Shown: positions 33,869 through 42,010, numbered from the stretch's first letter. The stretch: DNA of 64,000 nt from Fodinibius salsisoli (GCF_026229185.1 NZ_JAGGJA010000005.1:124001-188000), one strand, 5' to 3'. A program made the numbers and translations. Notes: a model not told the origin generated them from the sequence alone.

Positions 33869-34309
33869 TATATTTTATATGTTCCTTTAGAAACACACCG
33901 GGGCAAGACGGCGGTTATCCGTTTTAGTTGGATTTCTTGATTTATTTTCGGCAGGCCATGCTTTTAATATTTAGGGTTCATTTTGGCTTGATCCAAAACG
34001 AACCAAAAAATAAAGGCAATGAATTTCTTGGCGGCGCTCGGTTGTATCAACGCTGGACAATTTCAATGGTCCATTCCATTCTGAGACTTTAACCACCGAT
34101 TGAGCCGGTGTGAATTTGTGCGGACGCGCTGCTACCATCTCGCTTTATCCCGCCAATAAATTCGAGGCCGGTGTTTTCGACTAATAAGTATTGCTTGACT
34201 TCTTGTCGTCTTTCATGATCCCTCGGGACAGAGTCTCTTTGATTAATTTATTTTTTGTCTTTTCTAAAAAAATCCAACTTTTTTGTAACGGTCGGGGGGG
34301 TAACCACTC
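33869..34309. other. Non-coding border of the accessory region, with hairpin repeat
   Basis: Stem GGTTCATTTTGG (33975-33986) pairs with CCAAAACGAACC (33993-34004), one mismatch, loop of six. A 44-codon open frame (33958-34092, starts MLLIFRVHFGL) runs through it; similar peptides appear as small translated repeats in related genomes as far as I recall, so I treat it as part of an intergenic repeat. The rest, up to a G7 run at 34294-34300, shows no feature. Confidence 0.45.
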
Positions 34310-34747
34310 TTGTTTGTGCTCAACAATAATAGTACAAAGGCTGGTGTTAATTATAGACCTAACCTAATGGTTGCTAAAACTATGGCTCATGAAGTTATTC
34401 ATGCAGAGATGTACAGAAAAATGATGGCCATTGCTAAAGATCCCAATTTTGATAACTTCACGAGGCAAGAGTTAACGGATCTCCTTTCAAACGATGATTA
34501 TCCAGGTATCTATTATTATTATAGGAAATACGTAAAAGGTTGGCAGCACCAGCAAATGGCTAATCACTATCGAGAAACCATTGCTGATATCATTCAGAGA
34601 TTTGATCGATTCCAGCATTCTCGTCAGTTTTATATGGATCTTGCCTGGGAAGGTCTCATGTATGATGACATCGATGCCTGGGCTAATAAGTCTAATGCTG
34701 AAAAGGCGAGGATTGAAAATGTTGTTTTAAACTATATAGAAAAATAA
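34310..34747 (+). pseudogene. N-terminally truncated HExxH metallopeptidase/toxin-like C-terminal domain
   Basis: The frame opens after a stop at 34301-34303 and has only a TTG at 34310; no signal peptide or upstream domain is attached. The 145 residues contain VAKTMAHEVIHAEMYRKM (HExxH zinc motif), DDYPGIYYYYRKYVKGWQHQ, MANHYRETIADIIQRF and FYMDLAWEGL. In my knowledge this domain occurs at the C-terminus of large secreted or Rhs-type proteins of Bacteroidota, followed by small immunity-like genes, as here. It is thus an orphan toxin-like tip or a gene remnant. Confidence 0.6.
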
Positions 34748-34768
34748 CAAATATGAAGGGTGCCAAGA

Positions 34769-35221
34769 ATGAAACAGTATTTATTTCTTATTCTTTTTTT
34801 GATTTTGGTAACTGCCTTTTGTCAGGCACAACAAGTGCCTAAAGATACAGTCTATATATCCTTTGATGAAACCAGTTCAGAAACTTGTCTAATAGATTCT
34901 GGAATGGAAAAAGATCGACAAAAGACAAATAAATTTAGAAAAATAGATACACGTAATGATCTAATATTTTTTCATATATGTAATGAACTATTTGTATTCA
35001 ACAAAAAGCTATATAGTCCTGATACTACTTCAACTGGTTCTATACCTTCACAGAAAATTGCCGATATTGAGGATATGAATAAGTTATATAACAGCTTACA
35101 ACCCCGAGAGTTTAAGCATCACGTATTCGACACTGTATTTATTTTGGAGCAAATTGCTAAAAACAAAGTCGTAAAATACGATGTTACATGGAATGATGAA
35201 GCATTGGGTATCATTGAATGA
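34769..35221 (+). CDS. Small exported protein, immunity-like, paralogue of the next gene
   Basis: 150 residues with a clear signal peptide (MKQYLFLILFLILVTAFCQA). The mature part begins QQVPKDTVYISFDETSSETC and ends KHHVFDTVFILEQIAKN and VTWNDEALGIIE. It matches the next gene along its whole length (DTVYI-FD, SETC, KFRK, ELFVF, KH-FD, VKYDVTW). No known family is recognised. It sits 21 bases behind the toxin-like fragment, the usual place of an immunity gene. A GTG at 34760 is an alternative start. Confidence 0.7.
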   Translation: MKQYLFLILFLILVTAFCQAQQVPKDTVYISFDETSSETCLIDSGMEKDRQKTNKFRKIDTRNDLIFFHICNELFVFNKKLYSPDTTSTGSIPSQKIADIEDMNKLYNSLQPREFKHHVFDTVFILEQIAKNKVVKYDVTWNDEALGIIE

Positions 35222-35672
35222 TTTATCCCGAGTTATACTGACCGGGGTTTCTATTTTTCTTTTTTTGATTTTGTTACCGGCTGTTTGTTTAGCTCAACAA
35301 GTCCTTCTGGATACGGTCTATATCTTTTTTGATACCTCCAGTACTGAAACCTGTACTGTAGATGTAGAAGGAAAAGGTTATCAGGAAGTAAGTAAATTTA
35401 GAAAAGAAGACATCGAGAACTACAAAATATTCGATATTTGTAGTGAAGAATTTGTGTTTGTCAAAAACAAAGCCTCTAAGGATACACTTGTGCTTAGAAA
35501 AAGATCTGACATACAGTTCCAGGATATTGGCTTTCTTACTGAGGCTTATAAAAATGCAAAACCCAAAAAGTTCAAACATAATATTTTTGACCAAATATAT
35601 ATCGTAGAAAAAATATCGAAGGACAAGTATATCAGATATAGCGTTGGATGGGTTGATGAAAGTATAGGATGA
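35214..35672 (+). CDS. Small exported protein, tandem paralogue of the preceding gene
   Basis: About 152 residues with a signal peptide (GVSIFLFLILLPAVCLA). The mature part begins QQVLLDTVYIFFDTSSTETC and ends IYIVEKISKDKYIRYSVGW, colinear with its neighbour. The frame is open upstream to ATG 35181, but that start lies deep in the preceding gene; TTG 35214, overlapping its stop by eight bases, gives a compact signal peptide and is preferred. The exact start is uncertain. Tandem duplication followed by divergence is apparent. Confidence 0.65.
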   Translation: MNDLSRVILTGVSIFLFLILLPAVCLAQQVLLDTVYIFFDTSSTETCTVDVEGKGYQEVSKFRKEDIENYKIFDICSEEFVFVKNKASKDTLVLRKRSDIQFQDIGFLTEAYKNAKPKKFKHNIFDQIYIVEKISKDKYIRYSVGWVDESIG

Positions 35673-35688
35673 ATTGAATAATTAAGTG

Positions 35689-36465
35689 ATGGGTCTACTA
35701 AATGGTAAGGAACATTTAATCATTGTATTTCTGATATTTCTTTCTTGTACTCGAGGTAACTCTGATAAGCCCGATGGTTCTTATCAAGAAATGGTATTGG
35801 AGAAGGTGATCAATGAACCTTCAATTCAATCATCACCTAAGGTAAGGGATACGCTATATCTACTGGAAAATGATAACATCCAATGGGCGCCTGGAACCAC
35901 ATTGAACGTTGCTCAACAAACAATAAAAGTAGTTCCCCAACTATCCGACCGTCAAAAAGTGCTTGAGTTTAATAAATTCAATACGACCGACAGCACTATT
36001 TCTATTGATCTCTCACTTTTTAGTCGAACTAACATCTATTTGGCAAAATACGAGATTTTAGACGATTCTATTAAAGAACAGCATCAAGAGATGATGTTTA
36101 TAAAGCAAGGGCCGCCGACAGATAAGATGATGCAATCTATTTTAAATAATTCTCTTCTGAGTAAATACCTGCACCCAGCATTAGAAAGCAGAAGCCCTTT
36201 GTATCTTTTGAATAATCAGTACGTTCATGAAGATCTGAAAATATCTTACGCCGGGCATGAACTAATTATTGTTGATGATACTTCGGGGACCAATGGTCAT
36301 TATTTAGAAACAACCTATTTGGTGCCTTTTAACCGAAAGGCCGACTTTGCTATCTATTACAAGATTGAAGATATATCGGTCAAAGGGACCCTGAAGGAAT
36401 TCTATGACAAATGGAAAGTCGTCGATTCGAGCATTATTCCCGGCCGTTATAACTGGCCCTATTAG
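35689..36465 (+). CDS. Hypothetical lipoprotein in the accessory cluster
   Basis: 258 residues. N-terminus LIIVFLIFLSC followed by TRGNSD is a lipoprotein signal with the modified Cys about residue 20. The mature part has beta-rich segments (VRDTLYLLENDNIQWAPGTT, DLSLFSRTNIYLAKYEI) and ends with VVDSSIIPGRYNWPY. No family recognised. It lies 16 bases behind the paralogous pair and is probably in the same transcript. A GTG at 35686 precedes the chosen ATG. Confidence 0.65.
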   Translation: MGLLNGKEHLIIVFLIFLSCTRGNSDKPDGSYQEMVLEKVINEPSIQSSPKVRDTLYLLENDNIQWAPGTTLNVAQQTIKVVPQLSDRQKVLEFNKFNTTDSTISIDLSLFSRTNIYLAKYEILDDSIKEQHQEMMFIKQGPPTDKMMQSILNNSLLSKYLHPALESRSPLYLLNNQYVHEDLKISYAGHELIIVDDTSGTNGHYLETTYLVPFNRKADFAIYYKIEDISVKGTLKEFYDKWKVVDSSIIPGRYNWPY

Positions 36466-36599
36466 ATATACATGATTTGGGTTTTATTTATTTGTAATTC
36501 AAGTTGTTTTAGGACTAATTGCTAAAACAACCGTGAAATTCGATGGTAAATAGTATGGATAAGCAATGGGTATGATTGGAGAACTTAAATTATTCGATA

Positions 36600-37013
36600 A
36601 TGAAAAAGATATTGGGCCTTGGACTATTTCTATTATTAGTAAGCTTTTTGTTTATATATGATAGCTTTCGAGGCCAGGAACGCATTGCCAGTATGCTGGA
36701 TATCAAAATGTCTCCGGCTTCTCTAAGGGTTGTTGATTGTGAGTCGCCCTTCGCTACCGATGTACTGGTTACCTGCGCAATTGAAGTAGATTCTGTGGAT
36801 TTTACTATGCTTTTAGAGGGCTATAGCTATAAAAAGCGGGCAATATCAGCTTCGAGCTATTCAGTGGTTGGACCAAATATAGGTAAAGAGTTTGAAGTGA
36901 CAGAAGAATTTTCCGTTGAACCTGATAATAGGAAATTTAAAAATGGAGGACGAGTTCAAATTTTTACAGACAAACAGAAAAAACGAGCCATCATCGATTA
37001 TTATATTGAGTGA
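36600..37013 (+). CDS. Hypothetical membrane-anchored protein in the accessory cluster
   Basis: 137 residues. One N-terminal hydrophobic helix (ILGLGLFLLLVSFLFIYDS) followed by a predicted extracytoplasmic beta-rich domain with two cysteines (VVDCESPF, VLVTCAIEVD). No family recognised. The ATG at 36600 is chosen over a TTG at 36576. Its size, anchor and position fit an immunity-type protein, but this is inference only. Confidence 0.6.
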   Translation: MKKILGLGLFLLLVSFLFIYDSFRGQERIASMLDIKMSPASLRVVDCESPFATDVLVTCAIEVDSVDFTMLLEGYSYKKRAISASSYSVVGPNIGKEFEVTEEFSVEPDNRKFKNGGRVQIFTDKQKKRAIIDYYIE

Positions 37014-37063
37014 TTATTCCCGTAAGAGTTTAAAGGGCTTATTAAGCATTAGAAACATCTACA

Positions 37064-37618
37064 ATGAAAAAGTATAACTTTATAAACGAGAACGAACAGA
37101 TTATTATCCTGGATAATGATCGGTACATTCGCATTAAGACATATCGCACTGATGGAGATTCTCTTCTGTCGTTATCTGACAGGGAATTTATAAGCATACT
37201 AATGCGTCAACCGCTATATAACCATCTCCTCGTTGGCCCGATTGGATATGACAAAGAAGATAACACTATTCAGGGATCTGGCCAGCATGGGCCATACGCG
37301 CTTTCATCTCTTTCTCCGGATTTATATAAGCGAATTACCAAAGAAGAGTTCCTGAAACGGCTGCAAGAACACTATGATGATCCCGACTATCTCATAAATG
37401 GAGAAAATCAGGTTCCGGATACAACCGTGCAGAAAGCCGATAAGTTTTTATCTAACATTTTTCAGCGGTCATGTAATATTTTGAGCCTGGAGTTACGGCC
37501 GTATACCAATGAGGAGCATAAAAAACATTACGGAGAAACCCCCTTACACCATGTCTTTTATGAATATATTTTTATTGAGGAGGATATATTCCATTTTTTT
37601 ATTTTCGGTGAGGATTAA
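37064..37618 (+). CDS. Hypothetical cytosolic protein in the accessory cluster
   Basis: 184 residues, no signal peptide. Shows DNDRYIRIKTYRTDGDSLLS, LLVGPIGYDKEDNTIQGSGQ and an aromatic, acidic C-terminus (YEYIFIEEDIFHFFIFGED). No family is recognised. Such compact acidic proteins are common among immunity proteins of polymorphic toxins; function not shown. It ends 24 bases before the displaced symporter fragment, which is on the other strand. Confidence 0.6.
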   Translation: MKKYNFINENEQIIILDNDRYIRIKTYRTDGDSLLSLSDREFISILMRQPLYNHLLVGPIGYDKEDNTIQGSGQHGPYALSSLSPDLYKRITKEEFLKRLQEHYDDPDYLINGENQVPDTTVQKADKFLSNIFQRSCNILSLELRPYTNEEHKKHYGETPLHHVFYEYIFIEEDIFHFFIFGED

Positions 37619-37642
37619 TGAAATAGATTATATTCTTGCAAC

Positions 37643-37858
37643 CTATTTTTCCATAAACTCCGTCTCTTCCCATAAGTCTCCATCTCGGTCACGCCCCGAT
37701 AGCCACAAAATAATGCTCACCGCCAGCCCGGGGTAAAAAGGCTCGATACCCAGGAAGGTATAATCATACTCAGCTGTATTGGTGAGGGTACCGAGAATAA
37801 GCAAGCCCAGTGAGATACCAATGCTGATGAGCATTGTTTGGAGGACCAGCAGGCCGAG
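37643..37858 (-). pseudogene. Displaced duplicate of the 3' end of the symporter gene
   Basis: About 70 codons matching the last part of the intact symporter at 38660-40105, in the same orientation. Both share MLISIGISL, LILGTLTNT and EYDYTFLGIEPFYPGLA, then diverge in the charged tail. By eye about three quarters of residues are identical, and long nucleotide stretches match exactly. Similarity ends abruptly around 37852-37858, upstream of an internal ATG. It has no start of its own and is a fragment. Confidence 0.85.
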
Positions 37859-37955
37859 ATTTAAAGCATTTTTCTACTGTTAAGCAGGGGATACTTGAGT
37901 CAAAAAATAATGGTAACTTGTGCTTGTCTCTTGGAGATTGTTAATACACTACACT

Positions 37956-38327
37956 ATGTTTAAAAAAAACACACTAATCACTGTTTTTACAATTCTAATT
38001 ATAGGTGGAGGCTATCTAATATTCAGATATTATTTTTTAGGTAATCCCAGACTAATATTAGAAAACGTTGGAACTACTGATATTCAAAATATTGAAGTAG
38101 CTGTATCCGGCAACTCATATCTGATTGAAAAAATAACTAAGGGTAAGCGAAAAACTGTTCGTATTGATCCCCTTACTGATTCTGATATTAAACTCATAAT
38201 GAAAAGCGGAAATGATACTTTAACTATACCCATATATCTCGATAGGGCAAGTACAGGTGGGTATATTCAAGCTAAAATTACCTCGGACAGTCTTATTGAT
38301 TTTAAATACAAAAGAGGATTTCTATAA
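37956..38327 (+). CDS. Hypothetical membrane-anchored protein between the two symporter 3' ends
   Basis: 123 residues. N-terminal hydrophobic helix (LITVFTILIIGGGYLIF) and a short beta-rich outer domain (LENVGTTDIQNIEVAVSG, TIPIYLDRASTGGYIQAKI). Start at ATG 37956. No family is recognised. It lies between the displaced and the intact 3' ends of the symporter, directly in front of a toxin-like remnant. Confidence 0.6.
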   Translation: MFKKNTLITVFTILIIGGGYLIFRYYFLGNPRLILENVGTTDIQNIEVAVSGNSYLIEKITKGKRKTVRIDPLTDSDIKLIMKSGNDTLTIPIYLDRASTGGYIQAKITSDSLIDFKYKRGFL

Positions 38328-38373
38328 CTAAGAGGCGGTTTTGGGTAATGATTTCTTTCCTAAACGCTGTCAC

Positions 38374-38640
38374 TGAAAAGTAGAATTTTCTGGCTACATT
38401 ACCGAAGTGTAGGCCTCTGATTTCGATAATGGAAGGGTGTCGTTATCTTATTATAAGGCTTTGGCTTGGGAAGGTATTTGGGAATACAGTGACTTGTGGG
38501 GTGATTTATCCCAGATAGAACGAAATGCTGTGGGGCAAACCTACCAGGATGTCAAAGGAGGTATACAATATCTTTGAAAGTGGCGGAGTGAAAAATCGAG
38601 AGATATTTCGACGGTATAAAGTAGGTGGTTATAAAATATG
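38374..38640 (+). pseudogene. Second, degraded copy of the toxin-like C-terminal domain
   Basis: One plus-strand frame gives GYITEV, a stop at 38410-38412, then ASDFDNGRVSLSYYKALAWE and GIWEYSDLW to a stop at 38575-38577. ALAWEGI preceded by FDNG matches DLAWEGL preceded by FDRF in the copy at 34310. Near 38549 the +1 frame continues as KEVYNIFESGGVKNREIF up to a stop near 38640, implying a frameshift. The HExxH part is missing. It is plainly a relic. Confidence 0.6.
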
Positions 38641-38659
38641 ACTTTCTCACGTATGAGAT

Positions 38660-40105
38660 TTAAGATTTTTTAGTCTTTTCCTCTATAAACGCTGTCCTTT
38701 CCAATATATCTCCACCACGCTTCCGGCCCAAAACCCATAAAATAACACTCGCCGCCAGCCCGGGGTAAAAAGGCTCGATACCCAGGAAGGTATAATCATA
38801 TTCAGTTGTATTAGTGAGGGTACCGAGAATAAGCCAAGCCAGTGATATACCGATGCTGATGAGCATGGTTGGGAGGACCCAGCTTCTTTTGAGCGTAAAA
38901 AGCCGCAGGTAGATGCCAAGCACCGGGATGAGCAGGCCGGGGATCATCACCGAGCCGATGACATACCAGAGATCGATCACACTGGGATAGATAATGATCA
39001 GCAGGATACCCAAAATAGCGGCAATGAGGGTGCTGATGCGCGTCAACGTGTTGTTTTTTGCAGTGGGCAGATGTTTAGCAAGCAGGTCGCGCCCCAGCGT
39101 TTGTCCTGAGAGAAAAAGGTAGCTGTCCAGGGTGGACATAATCGTTGCCAGCAAGGCCACGAAAAAGAGTCCCTTAAAGCCGATGGGTAGAATTTCATTA
39201 GCAAGGTAGGGATAGGCCATGATGGGTTCGGCGAGGTCGGGACCTAAAATAGCCCAGGCATAGAGACCGCTGAACATCGTTAACAGGTCAAAGGCCGACC
39301 AGAGGAAGATGGAAATAAAGATACCACGCTTGGCGGTTTTTGGACTTTTTGCCGCTGCGGCGCGCTGGTGGAAGCTGGGATCAACGAAGGTCCAGAGGGC
39401 AATGAAGAACCACACCAGGATGTACTGGAGGTTATGTCCACCCGTAATGTCACGGTAGGGGGCAGGGATGGCATCCCATAATTCAGTGGGTCCTCCGAAT
39501 TGGGCCCCGGCAAACAGAAGGAGCAAGATAAATCCACCGAACATGAGGATAACCTGTAGCATATCCGTATGAATTACGGCGCTGAATCCTCCAAAGGTTA
39601 CGTAAGCTACGGAAAAGAGGGCCACCGCGCTGGCATACCAGAGAAAATGGCCCGTTCCCCCGGTTAGGTATTGAAAAATGAGTCCCAGCATGAGAATGTA
39701 GGGCGCGGGACTGACGAGGATAAAGATTGGCAGGGCTGAACATTGACCGGCCTTATCGCCATAAACATTAGCTATGGCTTCGGGCAGGGAAAGGGCCTTG
39801 TTCATCCGTATTTTACCGGCCAGCAGCCATGCAAAAAGAGCCGAGAAAACATAAAAGGGAAATCCGAACAGCAGCCATTGCGAGATTCCAAACTGGTAGC
39901 TGTATTCGCCAATGCCCAAAATGCCGCCATACCAGGTGGATACCAGGGTTGCCACAAAAGCCGGGAGCGTCATCTTTCGTCCGGATAGCAGGAAAGATTC
40001 TTCGTCTGCATGTTCCCATTCGCGCTGCCAGGTCAGGTAGACCAAAAAGCCAAAGTAGGATAACATGATCCCCCAATCGATAAGGGTAAAGCTGAGCTCG
40101 GACAC
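38660..40105 (-). CDS. Sodium:solute symporter family transporter
   Basis: Inner-membrane Na+-coupled transporter (SSS family) of 481 residues with about 13 membrane helices. Family features include SFLLSGRKMTLPAFVATLVS near the start (loop after TM1), VSTWYGGILGIGEYSYQFG, YVTFGGFSAVIHTDMLQ and ATIMSTLDSYLFLSGQTLG. The substrate cannot be read from the sequence. thiN lies 150 bases upstream on the same strand, which makes thiamine or a precursor a possible cargo (inference). Its 3' end is duplicated at 37643-37858. Confidence 0.9.
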   Translation of the reverse strand: MSELSFTLIDWGIMLSYFGFLVYLTWQREWEHADEESFLLSGRKMTLPAFVATLVSTWYGGILGIGEYSYQFGISQWLLFGFPFYVFSALFAWLLAGKIRMNKALSLPEAIANVYGDKAGQCSALPIFILVSPAPYILMLGLIFQYLTGGTGHFLWYASAVALFSVAYVTFGGFSAVIHTDMLQVILMFGGFILLLLFAGAQFGGPTELWDAIPAPYRDITGGHNLQYILVWFFIALWTFVDPSFHQRAAAAKSPKTAKRGIFISIFLWSAFDLLTMFSGLYAWAILGPDLAEPIMAYPYLANEILPIGFKGLFFVALLATIMSTLDSYLFLSGQTLGRDLLAKHLPTAKNNTLTRISTLIAAILGILLIIIYPSVIDLWYVIGSVMIPGLLIPVLGIYLRLFTLKRSWVLPTMLISIGISLAWLILGTLTNTTEYDYTFLGIEPFYPGLAASVILWVLGRKRGGDILERTAFIEEKTKKS

Positions 40106-40195
40106 TGGCGTTGGGTTTTATTAAAAAGATCTAAGATATTTTTAAAATTACTGCTTTCAAAAAGATCTGATGCTGGAATGAAGAATTCTTGCTAC

Positions 40196-40250
40196 CGGGA
40201 GTGAAACTTCCTCAGAGCTCAATCTGTGTTGAGGAAAAGCCCGGCTCCCG
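40196..40250 (-). promoter_or_regulatory. Structured element between thiN and the symporter gene
   Basis: Outer stem CGGGAG (40196-40201) with CTCCCG (40245-40250), inner stem TTCCTCA (40208-40214) with TGAGGAA (40230-40236), internal loops on both sides. It starts five bases after the thiN stop on the minus strand. It does not match the TPP riboswitch core. It could be a processing or attenuation signal, or on the plus strand part of a terminator (short T stretch TTTATT). Confidence 0.4.
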
Positions 40251-40254
40251 TTTA

Positions 40255-40875
40255 TTAAGCATCAGCGACAAAAAGCAGCAAATCGCCTTGGCGGTATGTT
40301 ATCTGCACGGGATTGTCTATTACTTCGTTGGAAGAGCCGTCGCGGACACCGTTTTCAAGGGCTTCATCCCGCAGGGGATATTTGAGCCCCGAAGTAGTAA
40401 TGCCTGTTACTTTACCGGAGAGGGGAAATAATGAGATTTGTGAACCCACCGCTATTTTTTGATCAAAAACGGAGGGCAGAAGCTGAATGGTCCCAAAATT
40501 ATCAATCATATAAAGCTTATTAAATTGCTCATTAAACTGCTTTAATACTGACAGGTTTTTCAGGGTATGGTCCAGTCGTTGTCCCGTCGCACCTAGGATA
40601 TAGACATTAGCTGCTCCCTTTTCATAAGCTAGTGATAGCGCTTTCTCAAGATCATTGGTTTCTTGGTCCGCTTGTTGAATAACTTTGAAAGGATGACTTT
40701 GGTCGGTTCTGAAACTATCCAGGTCCCCAATGACAACATCCGGACGGATATCCATGTCGAGGGCGATATTTCCCCCACCGTCAGCGGCTATAAGGAAGCC
40801 GGCTGAGCTTATATATTTTTGCAACAGTTGTTTTGAGGGCGGTTCACCGTTGCACAATATGATGAGTTCTTTCAT
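40255..40875 (-). CDS. thiN: Thiamine pyrophosphokinase
   Basis: Converts thiamine to thiamine pyrophosphate with ATP. 206 residues. N-terminal catalytic motifs LIAADGGGNIALDM, PDVVIGDLDSF, QETNDLEKAL and ILGATGQRLDHTLKNL are all intact; the C-terminal part is the vitamin B1-binding beta domain (GSQISLFPLSGKVTGITTSG). It provides the cofactor end of the pathway and permits use of imported thiamine. It is not part of the riboswitch operon and no TPP element precedes it. Confidence 0.95.
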   Translation of the reverse strand: MKELIILCNGEPPSKQLLQKYISSAGFLIAADGGGNIALDMDIRPDVVIGDLDSFRTDQSHPFKVIQQADQETNDLEKALSLAYEKGAANVYILGATGQRLDHTLKNLSVLKQFNEQFNKLYMIDNFGTIQLLPSVFDQKIAVGSQISLFPLSGKVTGITTSGLKYPLRDEALENGVRDGSSNEVIDNPVQITYRQGDLLLFVADA

Positions 40876-41026
40876 AGGTAATGTAAACGGATATTTACAG
40901 CTAAAAGCAATTTAGACTCTATGATACGGTAAAATTGACTAAGATTTTACCCTTAAAAAAATATTGCTTTCTTCGAAGCTATGTACCATTTTAATAAGCT
41001 TATTTTTCGCGGTCTAATCCGTTATT

Positions 41027-42010
41027 ATGTTTGAAGAACTTGTCCAAAAGTTAAAGCAGTATCGTACGGTAGGCGTTTATTCGCATATACGTCCCGATGG
41101 AGACTGCATTGGTGCGCAAGTGGCAACCTGCTTGTGGCTGGAGAAGAATGGCATCAAGGCTTATGCTTTTAATGATGATCCCGTTCCGCTCAACCTTCAA
41201 TGGCTGTCGGATTTTTTCCCCATCCAAGAGCCGAATGAGAAGCTTCTCAAAAAATGCGAGGCTTTTGTAGTGCTGGATGGCAATTCTCCCAAGCGATTTG
41301 GCAGCTATTCAGATTATATTCAGGATGATCCCAAACCGACCTACATGGTAGATCATCACCCCGACCCGCACGACGGATTTGACTTTAGCATTTCGGTAGA
41401 GAAGGCGTCTTCAACTTGTGAGCTCATTTTTCATCTCTTTTTGCAGAATGATGTTACACAAGTGGATGAGAAAGTCGCCAAAGCTCTGTATACCGGTATT
41501 TTAACAGATACAGGCTCGTTGCAGTACGACAGCGTGACGCCAGAGACGATGAATATAGCTTCAGAGCTGTTGCGTCTGGGCAAAATTCGTCCCAATGAAG
41601 TTGCTGAGAAGGTCTTTTCCAATAAGAGTTTAAACCAGCTACACTTGCTCAGCCGTGCTACCAGTACTATTGAGCTATTTGAGGACAATCAAATTGCCAT
41701 TATGTACGTTACCGAAGAAATGCTCGAGGAAACCAACACCACCAATGATGATACGGAGGGCTTTGTGGCCTATCCGCTGAGTGTGCGCGGCATTAAAGCA
41801 GCGGTCTTATTCAAAGCCCTTGGCGATGGCGTTAAAATGAGCCTCCGTTCCAAAAGTGATGACGTTGATGTCAATAAATGGGCTCGTGAAATTGGCGGTG
41901 GCGGCCATAAAAAAGCCTCTGGTGCCTGGCATCCGGGTCCGCTGGAAGAAACGATCAAAGAAGTGGTGGAAATTGGTTCCAAGCAGTTGGTGAGCATTGA
42001 TAAGTCGTAA
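41027..42010 (+). CDS. nrnA: DHH/DHHA1 phosphoesterase NrnA (oligoribonuclease / pAp phosphatase)
   Basis: Cytosolic phosphoesterase of 327 residues acting on short RNA oligonucleotides and 3'-phosphoadenosine 5'-phosphate. Metal motifs: SHIRPDGDCIGAQ, VVLDGNS, VDHHPDPHDGF (DHH) and TDTGSLQYDS. The C-terminal DHHA1 motif is GGGGHKKASGAW. pAp clearance links it loosely to sulfate assimilation (cysH at 44 kb), though relatives with the APS route make no pAp in that step. Confidence 0.94.
   Translation: MFEELVQKLKQYRTVGVYSHIRPDGDCIGAQVATCLWLEKNGIKAYAFNDDPVPLNLQWLSDFFPIQEPNEKLLKKCEAFVVLDGNSPKRFGSYSDYIQDDPKPTYMVDHHPDPHDGFDFSISVEKASSTCELIFHLFLQNDVTQVDEKVAKALYTGILTDTGSLQYDSVTPETMNIASELLRLGKIRPNEVAEKVFSNKSLNQLHLLSRATSTIELFEDNQIAIMYVTEEMLEETNTTNDDTEGFVAYPLSVRGIKAAVLFKALGDGVKMSLRSKSDDVDVNKWAREIGGGGHKKASGAWHPGPLEETIKEVVEIGSKQLVSIDKS

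Noticed and set aside
36475-36552. Hydrophobic fragment (FGFYLFVIQVVLGLIAKTTV) between two accessory genes
   Set aside because: Preceded directly by a stop and without a start; 25 codons are not enough to call even a relic.
40106-40254. Second TPP riboswitch in front of the symporter
   Set aside because: Neither CTGAGA nor the GGGTAA/CCAGCGTAGGG core is present on the minus strand; only a two-stem structure is seen.
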